Source: Chloroflexota bacterium
GTDB taxonomy: Bacteria > Chloroflexota > Anaerolineae > J036 > Brachytrichaceae
Direction: 5' to 3'
Assembly: GCA_021788625.1 (NCBI GenBank)
Contig: JAJYKL010000013.1
Location: 1 to 61,110 of the forward strand
DNA: 61,110 nucleotides
The first letter of the stretch is position 1. Each line of letters opens with the position of its first letter. Below the pieces are notes generated by a model. That model was not told where the DNA came from. It did not search any database and saw only the letters and a program-made list of their open reading frames with translations. Below are positions 8,184 to 17,096 of the stretch, one piece after another. The position numbers were made by a program, and so were the translations under genes.

Positions 8184-9515
8184 ATGTTTGAGAGCTTGAG
8201 TGATAAGTTGCAGGCGGTATTTGATCGCCTTAGTAAACGCGGCATTCTAACCGAACAGGATGTCGATGTTGCATTACGTGAAGTGCGCGTGGCATTACTG
8301 GAAGCCGATGTCAACTTCAAAGTTGTTAAGGACTTCCTGGCACGCGTTCGCACACGTGCCATTGGGGCTGAAGTGCACAAAAGCCTGACGCCAAGTCAGG
8401 CCGTGGTCAAGATTGTCAATGAAGAACTTCTGACCACACTAGGTGAACCCGGGAAACTGGATCTGGGTGGCCCGGCTCCACATGTCATTATGCTCGTGGG
8501 CTTGCAGGGTACTGGTAAGACTACAACTGCCGCCAAGTTAGCCTTAAGGCTGCGATCTTCCGGTATGCGACCATTAATGGTTGCCGCAGACACCTATCGC
8601 CCAGCGGCGATCATCCAGCTGGAGCAGCTGGGAAAGCAATTGAGCATACCTGTTTTTAGCGAGGGCAGTAAGGTACCTCCTCCACAGATCTGTAAAGATG
8701 CAGTGGCACAGGCGATACAGGGTGCATATGACATCGTCATCCTCGATACGGCTGGACGGCTACAGATTGACGATGGCATGATGGCTGAAGTGGAAAAGAT
8801 CAAAGCACTCACTCGGCCTCAGGAAGTGCTTCTGATTGCGGACTCGATGACCGGCCAGGAAGCCGTGAACATTGCAGATGCCTTTAACAAACGCCTCGGA
8901 CTCACTGGCCTGATTCTCACCAAGGTGGATGGCGACGCACGCGGCGGAGCCGCAATCAGCATGCGCGCAGTGACAGGTGTGCCAATTAAATTCATGGCCA
9001 CAGGTGAGAAACCCGATGCGTTTGAGCCCTTTTACCCAGATCGACTGTCCTCGCGCATCCTGGGTATGGGCGATATGCTCAGCCTGATTGAGAAGGCACA
9101 GGTGGAGTATGACGAGGCAGAAGCCACCAAGGTCGCCGAGAAATTGATGTCGGCAAAGTTTGATCTCGATGACTTTCTCAAGCAGATCCAACAGGTTAAG
9201 AAGATGGGGCCTCTAAACGAATTAATGGCCATGATCCCTGGACTCGGCAAGCTGAGCAAGGACTTGAGCCCCGAAATGCCGGACAACCAGCTGAGGAGAG
9301 TCGAGGCGATCATTAACTCCATGACCATGCCCGAAAGACATAATCCTGATCTGCTTAATGCCTCACGTAAACGGCGGGTTGCAAAAGGCAGTGGAACAAG
9401 TGTGCCCGAGATCAATCAGTTAATAGTGCAGTTTCGATCGACACAGAAACTGATGAAACAAATCAATAACAACCCTCGCTTGCGAGGTCTGGGAAGCATG
9501 ATGGGTCGAAGGTGA
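8184..9515 (+). CDS. ffh: Signal recognition particle GTPase Ffh (SRP54)
   Basis: A 443-residue protein component of the signal recognition particle. It binds SRP RNA and signal sequences and docks with FtsY to deliver nascent membrane proteins. The N domain helices occupy residues 1-95. The G domain has G1 GLQGTGKTTTAAKLA (from 106), DTYRPAA, LDTAGR and TKVDGDARGG. The methionine-rich M domain follows from about 300, with MGPLNELMAMIPG and the RNA-binding segment containing SRKRRVAKGSG. The length is normal for the family. rpsP follows about 100 bases downstream; the ffh-rpsP-khpA-rimM order is widely conserved in bacteria. Confidence 0.96.
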   Translation: MFESLSDKLQAVFDRLSKRGILTEQDVDVALREVRVALLEADVNFKVVKDFLARVRTRAIGAEVHKSLTPSQAVVKIVNEELLTTLGEPGKLDLGGPAPHVIMLVGLQGTGKTTTAAKLALRLRSSGMRPLMVAADTYRPAAIIQLEQLGKQLSIPVFSEGSKVPPPQICKDAVAQAIQGAYDIVILDTAGRLQIDDGMMAEVEKIKALTRPQEVLLIADSMTGQEAVNIADAFNKRLGLTGLILTKVDGDARGGAAISMRAVTGVPIKFMATGEKPDAFEPFYPDRLSSRILGMGDMLSLIEKAQVEYDEAEATKVAEKLMSAKFDLDDFLKQIQQVKKMGPLNELMAMIPGLGKLSKDLSPEMPDNQLRRVEAIINSMTMPERHNPDLLNASRKRRVAKGSGTSVPEINQLIVQFRSTQKLMKQINNNPRLRGLGSMMGRR

Positions 9516-9611
9516 CCACATGCTTATATACTTCGCCATAATGATCCGAACGAGATTATAATTGTTAGTCCCGAATTGCTTTCTTTAATAGTTTCAATTC
9601 AAAGGAGTTCA

Positions 9612-10013
9612 ATGGTTCGAATTCGTCTACGACGTATGGGTGCCAAACATCAGCCTTTCTATCGAATTGTGGTGGCTGACAAGGAGTCACCTCGCGACGG
9701 TGCCTTCATCGAGGTAATCGGCACCTATAATCCACGCACACAGCCCGAAACGGTTAGTGTCAAAGAAGATCGCGTTTTTCATTGGATCAAAGTGGGCGCG
9801 CAACCGAGCGAATCCGTGATGCAGCTGTTTAGGAAGACCGGTACAGCAGGGCGCATCGAGCGGCTAAAGAAAGGTGAGTCGCAAGAAGCGTTACTGGCAG
9901 AAGCGGAAACGTACCAGAAGGCGAACCCCAGCCCAGACCCGCGAACACGCATTGGTCATGCTGCGCATCAAAAGCCAGCTTCTGAAAAACCTGCTGAGAA
10001 AGCCACAGCGTAA
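9612..10013 (+). CDS. rpsP: 30S ribosomal protein S16
   Basis: A 133-residue S16 starting at ATG 9612, directly after AAAGGAG; an upstream in-frame start would add a tail absent from the family. The core [20 protein letters not shown], a region with [14 protein letters not shown] and the VKVGAQPS-like [11 protein letters not shown] segment are typical. Many S16 proteins end near residue 80-90. Here about 45 extra residues rich in Ala, Lys, Glu and Pro follow, a low-complexity tail seen in several phyla. A TATAAT at 9557-9562 may serve as its -10 box. khpA begins 6 bases after the stop. Confidence 0.95.
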   Translation: MVRIRLRRMGAKHQPFYRIVVADKESPRDGAFIEVIGTYNPRTQPETVSVKEDRVFHWIKVGAQPSESVMQLFRKTGTAGRIERLKKGESQEALLAEAETYQKANPSPDPRTRIGHAAHQKPASEKPAEKATA

Positions 10014-10019
10014 AACGTC

Positions 10020-10247
10020 ATGCAAGATCTAATTGAGTACATTACCAAAGCTTTGGTCGATGATCTTGACTCCATCAGTGTCACGTCGAGGAAAGATCGA
10101 GGGGTAATTGTCTACACTCTGGCCGTCGCGGAAGATGAAACGGGACGCGTGATTGGTAAGGACGGCAAAGTGGCCAATGCCATTCGCGTGCTACTGCGGA
10201 TCGCAAGCATCAAGAGTGGCACTCATACTGCCCTCAAAATCGTATAA
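10020..10247 (+). CDS. khpA: KH-domain RNA-binding protein KhpA (YlqC)
   Basis: A 75-residue single KH-domain protein. The RNA-contacting GxxG loop is visible in VIGKDGKVANAIRVLL (residues about 44-59), preceded by the beta strands of the domain. KhpA usually pairs with KhpB and binds many transcripts and small RNAs; in Gram-positive bacteria it affects cell elongation. Its place between rpsP and rimM is conserved across many bacteria and supports the call. Confidence 0.92.
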   Translation: MQDLIEYITKALVDDLDSISVTSRKDRGVIVYTLAVAEDETGRVIGKDGKVANAIRVLLRIASIKSGTHTALKIV

Positions 10248-10264
10248 AGACTGAACGTCTTTTC

Positions 10265-10795
10265 ATGCCCAGAGCACGACGGTTCTCACAAGGTGCCAGA
10301 CTCCTCGAAATCGGCATCATCTCGCGACCACACGGTACATCCGGGGAGGTGAAAGTGCAGACCTCCCCAGAATACCTGACAGCTCTTGAGGGTGTGCGTA
10401 AGGTGTATCTCGGTAATGCAATCCAGGGGACACCTGTGCTGGGTTGCCGCATCCATCAAAATGCATTGTTACTCCAGTTGGAAGGTGTGCAGTCTCGCAA
10501 CGATGCGGAGTCTCTGCGTGGAGCACGTGTTCAGGTTCGGACCAGCGAACTGCCTGTGTTGAGCCCTGGCGAATATTATTCGTTCCAGTTAGTAGGCATG
10601 CACGTGACCGACGAAACCGGTACCGAACTGGGTATAGTAAGCGACATTCTGGCAACAGGTAGTAATGATGTTTACGTGGTCAACACTCCAGATGGCAGTG
10701 AGCTACTCCTCCCAGCCATAGAAAGTGTGATCCGCAAGGTTGACCCGGACTCGCAACGCATGGAAGTCAAAGTTCCGGAAGGATTGCGTGACTGA
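10265..10795 (+). CDS. rimM: Ribosome maturation factor RimM
   Basis: A 176-residue RimM, which binds S19 in the 30S head and assists late 16S processing. The N-terminal beta barrel begins with LLEIGIISRPHGTSGEVKVQ, matching the family's G-x-I-x-x-x-H-G-x-x-G-E-V pattern. The PRC-barrel domain follows with YYSFQLVGMHVTDETG and ends with ELLLPAIESVIRKVD. It starts at ATG 10265, 17 bases after khpA. Its last codons overlap the GTG start of dprA, so the two genes are translationally coupled. Confidence 0.94.
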   Translation: MPRARRFSQGARLLEIGIISRPHGTSGEVKVQTSPEYLTALEGVRKVYLGNAIQGTPVLGCRIHQNALLLQLEGVQSRNDAESLRGARVQVRTSELPVLSPGEYYSFQLVGMHVTDETGTELGIVSDILATGSNDVYVVNTPDGSELLLPAIESVIRKVDPDSQRMEVKVPEGLRD

Positions 10796-11927
10796 CCAAA
10801 GTAACGAACGGGTCTATACGTTCGGCTTCTCGCGCATCAAAGGCATCGGCCCGATGCGTATTCGGCTCCTCAAGTCGTACTTCGGCAGCCTGGCCGAAGC
10901 TTGGCGTGCAGAACCCGGTGCGCTGCAAACCAGCGGCCTGGAGATGCGTTTGATCAGCGCTCTCGTCGAGACACGCACACATTGCGATCCAGGTTCTGAA
11001 CTGTCACGCTTCGAAGAGATGGGGATTCAGGTCCTCACCTGGGATGATGCAGAGTATCCCAGATTGCTCCGCCAGATTTACGATCCACCTCCTGCACTGT
11101 ACCTGCTAGGCACTCTGAATCCAGAGGATGAGTTCGCAGTCGCTATCGTCGGTACTCGGCGGGCAACGGTTTATGGCAAGCAGGTGGCGGAGATGTTAGC
11201 CAACGACCTGGCTCGCAGCCATGTAACAATAGTGAGTGGTCTGGCTCGGGGTATCGACGCGTGCGCTCACATGGCTACTCTCCGGGCCGGTGGGCGGACT
11301 ATTGCTGTTCTGGGTAGTGGGGTGGATGTCATATACCCACCCGAGCACCGTGGGCTGGCCCAACAAATCAAGGAAAATGGTGTCATTATTAGCGAATATC
11401 CTCCCGGCACCCAACCTGACGCAATAAACTTCCCGCCACGTAACCGCATCATTAGCGGTTTGAGCCTGGGCGTTGTGGTTATCGAAGCCGATCAACGCAG
11501 TGGGGCCCTGATCACGAGCGAATATGCTGTCGATCAGGGACGCGAGGTATTCGCAGTACCAGGTAACATTTTGAATAAATCCAGCCGTGGGACGAATCAG
11601 CTTATTCAAAATGGGGCCAAGATGGTGTTGGGCGTAAAAGATATTTTGGAAGAGCTGAACCTGGATATGGTGCCCGCCTATGTGGAAGCACAAAAGGTTG
11701 CACCTGAAAACGAGGTCGAACGATCTTTGCTCACACACCTTTCGCACGAGCCGGTGCAGACCGACGAACTCGTACATGCCATGAACCTGCCAACCGAAGT
11801 CGTCACCAGCACGCTTGCGCTGATGGAACTAAAAGGCCTGGTGCACCAGGCGAGCGGTACCAGCTATGTATTAGTCCGCGAAGAAGGCTCTCCTTATGGC
11901 GAAGCATCCGACAGGAGCACAGAGTGA
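10788..11927 (+). CDS. dprA: DNA-processing protein DprA (Smf)
   Basis: A 379-residue DprA, which binds incoming single-stranded DNA and loads RecA during natural transformation. I chose GTG 10788 because GGAAGGA lies just before it, and it overlaps the rimM stop by 8 bases; an earlier in-frame ATG would run through rimM. The N-terminal helix-hairpin region has FSRIKGIGPMR. The Rossmann core has VGTRRATVYGK, IVSGLARGIDACAH, AVLGSGVDVIYPPEH, SEYPPGT, PPRNRIISGLS and the GTNQLIQNGA segment. A winged-helix tail (about 300-370) completes the normal architecture. No other competence genes are visible nearby. Confidence 0.95.
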   Translation: MTDQSNERVYTFGFSRIKGIGPMRIRLLKSYFGSLAEAWRAEPGALQTSGLEMRLISALVETRTHCDPGSELSRFEEMGIQVLTWDDAEYPRLLRQIYDPPPALYLLGTLNPEDEFAVAIVGTRRATVYGKQVAEMLANDLARSHVTIVSGLARGIDACAHMATLRAGGRTIAVLGSGVDVIYPPEHRGLAQQIKENGVIISEYPPGTQPDAINFPPRNRIISGLSLGVVVIEADQRSGALITSEYAVDQGREVFAVPGNILNKSSRGTNQLIQNGAKMVLGVKDILEELNLDMVPAYVEAQKVAPENEVERSLLTHLSHEPVQTDELVHAMNLPTEVVTSTLALMELKGLVHQASGTSYVLVREEGSPYGEASDRSTE

Positions 11928-13000
11928 GTGACTATTATGCGTTAATACTGGCTGGCGGCAGCGGGACACGGTTATGGCCGCTGAGTCGCCGGAAATCACC
12001 CAAACAGTTACTCGCGCTGGTTGGCGACCGGACTATGTATCGCATCACAATCGAGAGGCTGCACCCGCTCATCCCCGCGGAAAAGGTCTATGTGGTCACG
12101 AATGCCGAAATGGCTGGCATGCTTCAAGAACAGGAACCCCTCATCGATCCGGCACATTACATTATCGAGCCGTCGCCCAAAGACAGCGGCCCAGCCGCCG
12201 CACTGGGACTGGCTCACATCCACCATCATGATCCACAGGCAACCGTTGCCATCCTATCAGCAGATCACTTTATCGGGAAAATTGATGCCTATCAACGTGC
12301 CCTGCGTGTGGCGCACGAAGTGGCTCAAAAAGGTTATATCGTCACGTTGGGCATCACACCTTCGCGTCCATCAACAGGCTTCGGGTACATCGAACGTGGT
12401 GATGAGCTGGGCGAATATGAAGGTTTAAAGGTTTATCATACGGTGCGTTTTACGGAAAAGCCTTCACGCGAGATTGCTGAACGCTGGATCAGTGATAACC
12501 GGCATAGCTGGAACAGCGGTATGTTTGTCTTAACGACTGGATCAGCGCTGCATGAATTTACGCGCCAGCAACCTGTCTTCCAGGCAGCGCTGGACAGCAC
12601 CGAGAGGTCCATCGGCACGGCTGATTATGAGCACTCCCTCAATCATACGTGGGAGACCGCACCTGGGAAATCCATCGACTTCGCAATCATGGAAGGTGCC
12701 AGGCATATGGCCGTGATTCCAGTCGATATTGAGTGGAGTGACATTGGTACCTGGGCATCGCTACTGGATGTGCTATCCAGCGACGAGCACGGTAATGTCA
12801 TTATTGGCGACCATGTTGGGGTGGATACTCGAAACACCCTGGTACGCGGCGGTCCGCGTCTTATCGCAACGATTGGACTTAATAACCTCGTTGTGGTGGA
12901 TACAGCAGACGTGCTGCTCATTTGCCCTATTGACCGCGTTCAGGAAGTGAAACAATTGGTTGAACTACTCCGCGCCAGTAAGCGCCACGATGTGCTATAA
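11924..13000 (+). CDS. manC: Mannose-1-phosphate guanylyltransferase
   Basis: A 358-residue nucleotidyltransferase forming GDP-mannose from mannose 1-phosphate and GTP. The pyrophosphorylase signature is ALILAGGSGTRLWPLSRRKSPKQLL at the N-terminus, with AILSADHFI, TGFGYIERG, FTEKP, WNSGMFV and IDFAIME later. No C-terminal phosphomannose isomerase domain is fused, so this is the short, monofunctional type. The GTG start at 11924 overlaps the dprA stop by four bases (GTGA) and is preceded by AGGAG. Wzz-like genes follow, so the product probably feeds polysaccharide synthesis. A separate mannose-6-phosphate isomerase gene begins at the right edge of the window. Confidence 0.93.
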   Translation: MSDYYALILAGGSGTRLWPLSRRKSPKQLLALVGDRTMYRITIERLHPLIPAEKVYVVTNAEMAGMLQEQEPLIDPAHYIIEPSPKDSGPAAALGLAHIHHHDPQATVAILSADHFIGKIDAYQRALRVAHEVAQKGYIVTLGITPSRPSTGFGYIERGDELGEYEGLKVYHTVRFTEKPSREIAERWISDNRHSWNSGMFVLTTGSALHEFTRQQPVFQAALDSTERSIGTADYEHSLNHTWETAPGKSIDFAIMEGARHMAVIPVDIEWSDIGTWASLLDVLSSDEHGNVIIGDHVGVDTRNTLVRGGPRLIATIGLNNLVVVDTADVLLICPIDRVQEVKQLVELLRASKRHDVL

Positions 13001-13043
13001 AGCACATACATCCGGACACAAATGAAGCAGTACACAGAACACT

Positions 13044-13724
13044 ATGTGGATTGATATCTTGCGTATCGTCGCTCGCCGATGGTGGCTGTTATTGCTGCCG
13101 CCTGCCGTTGTCCTCGTTTGGACGGTCATCACTTATCGCACACCCCAAACGGCCTACCAGGTGACGCTGCGGTTCGCGGCCGGACTGCCTCCCGAACAAA
13201 CGCCAGGTGTTTACAACTACGACAGGCAATACGCGTGGCTTGCATCAGAATATCTGGCCAACGGTCTATCGGATGTAGTACACACCAGCCTGTTCGCACA
13301 AAACGTTTTGAAACGCTGGAATGCTCCCGGCGCCTCCATCTCACCGGAACAACTTGAGGCAGCCATGACAGCAGACCAGACGCAAAGCATTTTAGAAGTG
13401 TACTTAACCTGGCCAAATGCAGCACAGGCAGCCCAACTGGGACAGGCTATCAACGATGAGCTGACACAAAACGGCACCAGTTACTGGCCGCAACTCAGCA
13501 AGGCGAAAGGTGGACCTGTCGTAGCATTGGATAAGCCCACACCAACTGGGGTGGCCGTCTCGCTACGCAACCGCTTCGATATACCGATTCGCATTATCGT
13601 GGCATTTATGGCCGGCCTGGCACTGGTTTTCGTGGTACACGCGCTCGATCCTTACCTTCGCGATCGTAAAGAACTCGAACGTATGGGCTGTCGCGTGGTA
13701 GGCCAAATACCACACAGAGTATGA
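13044..13724 (+). CDS. Wzz-like chain-length / polysaccharide co-polymerase membrane protein
   Basis: A 226-residue inner-membrane protein with two transmembrane segments, WWLLLLPPAVVLVWTVI near the N-terminus and IIVAFMAGLALVFVVHAL near the C-terminus, flanking a periplasmic or outer domain of about 140 residues. This is the topology of Wzz/Wzc co-polymerases that set polysaccharide chain length. The C-terminal tail ends DPYLRDRKELERMGCRVVGQIPHRV, echoing the segment that joins such proteins to a tyrosine kinase. It is followed by a second protein of the same topology and by a kinase-like ATPase. Sequence similarity to classical Wzz is weak, so the call rests on topology and context. Confidence 0.7.
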   Translation: MWIDILRIVARRWWLLLLPPAVVLVWTVITYRTPQTAYQVTLRFAAGLPPEQTPGVYNYDRQYAWLASEYLANGLSDVVHTSLFAQNVLKRWNAPGASISPEQLEAAMTADQTQSILEVYLTWPNAAQAAQLGQAINDELTQNGTSYWPQLSKAKGGPVVALDKPTPTGVAVSLRNRFDIPIRIIVAFMAGLALVFVVHALDPYLRDRKELERMGCRVVGQIPHRV

Positions 13725-13783
13725 CAGCGCTGGTGGTATGGCCATTTCAGGTACACCTGAACAGAATTTGCGATTGTTGAATT

Positions 13784-14440
13784 ATGAGCATGGAATTCCA
13801 AGATTATTTACAGATAACCCGGCGCCGAGGCTGGATAGTCGTCCTCGTTGCCGTTGTTGCTGCAGTTAGCGCATTCGTGTTCAGTAAGCTAGAAACACCC
13901 ACTTACAAGTCAACGATGGAGCTGTTTATCCAGCCCTATCGGACTGATCTGGGATTAACGCAGTCAGCTAAAACGCTACTTGATTCCTATATTGGAATCA
14001 TTTTCAACAAGCGTTATGCCGATGAAGTACGACAGGATCTAAACCTTGATTATTCACCCGATCGCATTTTTAACAGCACCAAGGTAGCAGGTGATGATGC
14101 CCGCTTTGCCGTAACGATCGAAGTGACTGACTATAACGGTGAAATCGCCAACCGCATAGCCAAACAATGGGCCATCCTCTTCGTTGACTGGAGAAACCAA
14201 CAAAACGCCAGGATGCTCCAGAATGACCGAGTAGAAGCTGTATTGGGTGATGATCCAGTCTATGTGCAGGAAACGCCTCGTACCAGCGTGAACACGATCG
14301 CCGGAGGGATTTTAGGCGGTCTGGTGGGACTGCTCATTGTCTTTGCCATGGAATGGTCGCAAGCTGATGTATTGCGTAAGGTATCGGATATCGAGCGCAA
14401 ATTATCTATGCCCGTTCTGGGCGCTATTCCACACGAGTGA
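13784..14440 (+). CDS. Wzz/YveK-type polysaccharide chain-length determinant protein
   Basis: A 218-residue protein with the Wzz N-terminal motif MEFQDYLQITRRRGWIVVL and a first transmembrane helix at about residues 18-35. The Wzz core continues with ETPTYKSTMELFIQP. The second helix is GGILGGLVGLLIVFAME near residue 175. The tail DIERKLSMPVLGAIPHE is the segment usually followed by the BY-kinase domain in fused proteins. Here the kinase-like domain is a separate gene 33 bases downstream, as in Gram-positive YveK/YveL or CapA/CapB pairs. It probably partners that protein in exopolysaccharide export. Confidence 0.82.
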   Translation: MSMEFQDYLQITRRRGWIVVLVAVVAAVSAFVFSKLETPTYKSTMELFIQPYRTDLGLTQSAKTLLDSYIGIIFNKRYADEVRQDLNLDYSPDRIFNSTKVAGDDARFAVTIEVTDYNGEIANRIAKQWAILFVDWRNQQNARMLQNDRVEAVLGDDPVYVQETPRTSVNTIAGGILGGLVGLLIVFAMEWSQADVLRKVSDIERKLSMPVLGAIPHE

Positions 14441-14473
14441 ATACAAGAACACATCTAGAGACACATGTAACCT

Positions 14474-15103
14474 ATGAACTTGATCACACTATCCGATCCG
14501 TTATCTGCCCAGGCCGAAGCGTATCGCACCTTGAGGACAAACCTGCATTTTGCTTCGTTAGAGGCACCGCTCAAGACCATTGTCGTCACGTCACCGGGTC
14601 CTGCCGAGGATAAGGGTATCGTGCTTGCCAACCTGGCCGTTGTCATGTCACAAGCAGAGAAAAATGTGATCGCTGTTGATGTCTGCTTGCGCCATCCATC
14701 ACTGCACGACAGGTTCTCGTTAAGCAATGAACGTGGCCTAAGCGACCTGTTGCGCTCGCCTGCAGCCGACGTCGCCCTGCCACTTCACCAAACGAATGTC
14801 CCACACTTGAGGCTTCTTCCTGGTGGTTCGGTCGTACCCAACCCACTGGACTTACTGGTCTCGCATCGCATGAGCGATATCATCTCCAACCTCATCGGAA
14901 TGGCAGACATTGTGCTATTCGAGGCACCACCCATGCTTGTCTCCAGTGATACGGCTATTCTGGCCTCCCAGACCGATGGCGTGCTCCTAGTAGTAGAACT
15001 GGGTAAAACACGACGGGAACAGGTACAACAGTCCAAGGATTTACTGAACCGAGCGCATGCCAGGTTGCTTGGCGCTGTCATGGCCAATGCTCCCCATGAA
15101 TAG
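14474..15103 (+). CDS. CpsD/CapB-like tyrosine-kinase-family ATPase with degraded Walker motifs
   Basis: A 209-residue protein of the BY-kinase/MinD fold that normally phosphorylates its own tyrosine cluster and drives the Wzz partner. EAYRTLRTNL (15-24) is conserved. The P-loop reads SPGPAEDKGI (about 40-49) where the family has SPxPGEGKST: Lys47 remains, but the glycine before it is Asp and the Ser/Thr after it is Gly. Walker A' reads VDVCLRHP instead of the family's D-A-D-L-R-R-P, losing the second Asp. Walker B reads LFEAPP instead of LIDTPP. There is no C-terminal tyrosine cluster. The protein is probably catalytically dead and structural; the reading frame is intact and the rest is well conserved. 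Confidence 0.85.
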   Translation: MNLITLSDPLSAQAEAYRTLRTNLHFASLEAPLKTIVVTSPGPAEDKGIVLANLAVVMSQAEKNVIAVDVCLRHPSLHDRFSLSNERGLSDLLRSPAADVALPLHQTNVPHLRLLPGGSVVPNPLDLLVSHRMSDIISNLIGMADIVLFEAPPMLVSSDTAILASQTDGVLLVVELGKTRREQVQQSKDLLNRAHARLLGAVMANAPHE

Positions 15104-15312
15104 TGTTAAATACCAGGGTCATGCTTCGGAACTGGCGTGAGTAGCCTGCATCAATCGCTCCAGCAGGTTAACGCCTTCCAAAAACAAACGACTTGAAAAT
15201 GTTTGCCTTGATCCGGGTAAAAGTAGTCCCATCCGTTTCGATCAATAAGTTCAGTAATTCATTGCATGGTTATAATTAGCTGGTTCGTATCTTAAAAAGG
15301 GTTCCCGATCTT

Positions 15313-16902
15313 GTGATTCATAGGCAAACGCAAACACGAGAGTATTGGTCGGCATATCAGTTCACCCACGATGACGCGGATTTCCTGTCCAACCTGCTGC
15401 TTGAACATGGCGCACCCAAAGCGTTAGGCGAGTTAACGCTAGCCGTGATGAGGCACCGCGTGGAGAAGGAAGCGGCTGAATTACGTCGTGAGCTGGAACA
15501 GCGTACTATCTACCAGCCCAAAAAGATCTATCGTATCGGCGAAGAGTTGTTATTTCCTGCGCTCCAACTCACATCAGGTAGAGTCGTGGAGCAACGCATG
15601 GGACATAACCCGGATAAATCACCCTTCGATGTAATCGTTGTTGAAATGGGTGATGGCAAACGCCGCGAATTCGCAGCGAATTATCAGTGGCCCCACCGCT
15701 TAAATGATGACAATTTCCTATCCGTATTGAGCGAAGATGGCGAAATGGCATCGCCGGAGCAATTGTTCGAAGACTATGGAGCGCACGTGTCAGACGTGAT
15801 AGACCAGGGATTGTCACTCAACAAGGAGTTTTTACGAATTGGACCCGAATGGTTCCTCCGCGCGCTGATGGCCGAAGTGAATATTGGTCACCTGAACCTG
15901 GCAGAAGCCGTTTTGGATGTTTCCGCGGGTGGTCCGTTGACTACGCATACCATCTTACAGGAATTAGGTCTGCCTCCTGAGATTGCAGGCAGCCTCCAGG
16001 AAATATCATTGAACACCGCCCTGGCGCACGATGATCGGTTCGATGATGTAAGCCTCGATGATGGTGTGTCGTCCTGGTTCCTGCGACGGTTGGAACCGCC
16101 TGAAGTACGTAATACACCACAGGTCCTCAAACAGTCTCGGCTGGCTGGGGAACGCGTAATCAACGACAATTTGCGAGCGCTGGTGAATGAGCTCGATGAC
16201 GAATTAGATCGCGACCTGTCAACTCCTGTCGAACCTCAAGATAGTGTGTCTCTTGTTCTCACCTTCGCACATCGGCGAGCGGGTACCTTAGGGTGGTCGC
16301 ATCACGTGGCGGGGGTACTGCCAACTGTCAGCAAGGCACGCGTACCGGTAACATTCCAGGACCGCACGACCGGCAAGCAGATGATTGTGTGGCTGGTCCA
16401 CGATGGTCTATACCTGTATGGTCTTGGTGAATGGTATCGTCAGAACGACTTGCCCGCAGGGGCCTATTTAGAGCTCTCACGTTCTTCGACTAACGATGTT
16501 GTATTAATCGATTACAAGCGACGCCGGCCCAAGCGCGAGTGGGTGCGCGTGGCGGCCAGTCGTGACAACCGTCTGCGTCTGGAGACAGCCCAACGAGCCG
16601 TTGCGTGCGAATTTGATGAACTCATGTCGGTATTTGTTGACAACCTGGGGGCGTTGGACTTGTTGCGTACTGAAACACCGCGTGATGTGACACAGGCGGT
16701 ACGCGAGGTATTCCCCGAAATTGCAAAACTGAGTCCCCAAGGTAATGTGCACGCACGTACCCTATATGCTGTAGTGAACGTTATCACTCGCGCGTCCGCC
16801 ATAGATGTTTTTGCGGCGCTGCAAGCCAACCCTTCATTTATCCCCGTCGGTGACTATTACTGGCATCTCAGTGAAGGTCATCAACCTGGAGGCTCGGCGT
16901 AA
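15313..16902 (+). CDS. Unrecognised 529-residue cytoplasmic protein
   Basis: I do not recognise a named family. The protein is soluble, acidic and without a signal peptide or transmembrane segment. Residues 1-75 are helical and could form a winged-helix-like unit (HDDADFLSNLLLEHGAPKALGELTLAVM, with charged EKEAAELRRELEQR after it). Residues about 75-125 look like a small beta barrel (YRIGEELLFPALQLTSGRVVEQ...FDVIVVEMGDGKRREF), comparable to KOW or CarD-like folds. A central acidic helical region (about 215-310) and a beta-rich C-terminal half follow. The architecture resembles hypothetical proteins I recall from other Chloroflexota. A nucleic-acid-related role is a guess from the domain shapes. 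The start is GTG 15313. Confidence 0.7.
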   Translation: MIHRQTQTREYWSAYQFTHDDADFLSNLLLEHGAPKALGELTLAVMRHRVEKEAAELRRELEQRTIYQPKKIYRIGEELLFPALQLTSGRVVEQRMGHNPDKSPFDVIVVEMGDGKRREFAANYQWPHRLNDDNFLSVLSEDGEMASPEQLFEDYGAHVSDVIDQGLSLNKEFLRIGPEWFLRALMAEVNIGHLNLAEAVLDVSAGGPLTTHTILQELGLPPEIAGSLQEISLNTALAHDDRFDDVSLDDGVSSWFLRRLEPPEVRNTPQVLKQSRLAGERVINDNLRALVNELDDELDRDLSTPVEPQDSVSLVLTFAHRRAGTLGWSHHVAGVLPTVSKARVPVTFQDRTTGKQMIVWLVHDGLYLYGLGEWYRQNDLPAGAYLELSRSSTNDVVLIDYKRRRPKREWVRVAASRDNRLRLETAQRAVACEFDELMSVFVDNLGALDLLRTETPRDVTQAVREVFPEIAKLSPQGNVHARTLYAVVNVITRASAIDVFAALQANPSFIPVGDYYWHLSEGHQPGGSA

Positions 16903-17096
16903 CGCAGGCATATACCTGCCAGCATGTCGCCTCCGGTACATCCAAGTGCTATCAGCCAGCCTGTATGCCGTAGTCTACGTAATTGGGGCTTCGTTTCACC
17001 TTGTGCTTAAGTTTGGGTTCACGTATGATTTACTGAGAGTTATTTGATTAACGTATTGGATAACGCCACCACGGCGAGGGGGCAGGGTGTTGTTTC

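Noticed and set aside
11196-11777. A 193-residue reverse ORF inside dprA
   Set aside because: It is antisense to conserved DprA motifs and has no recognisable domains.
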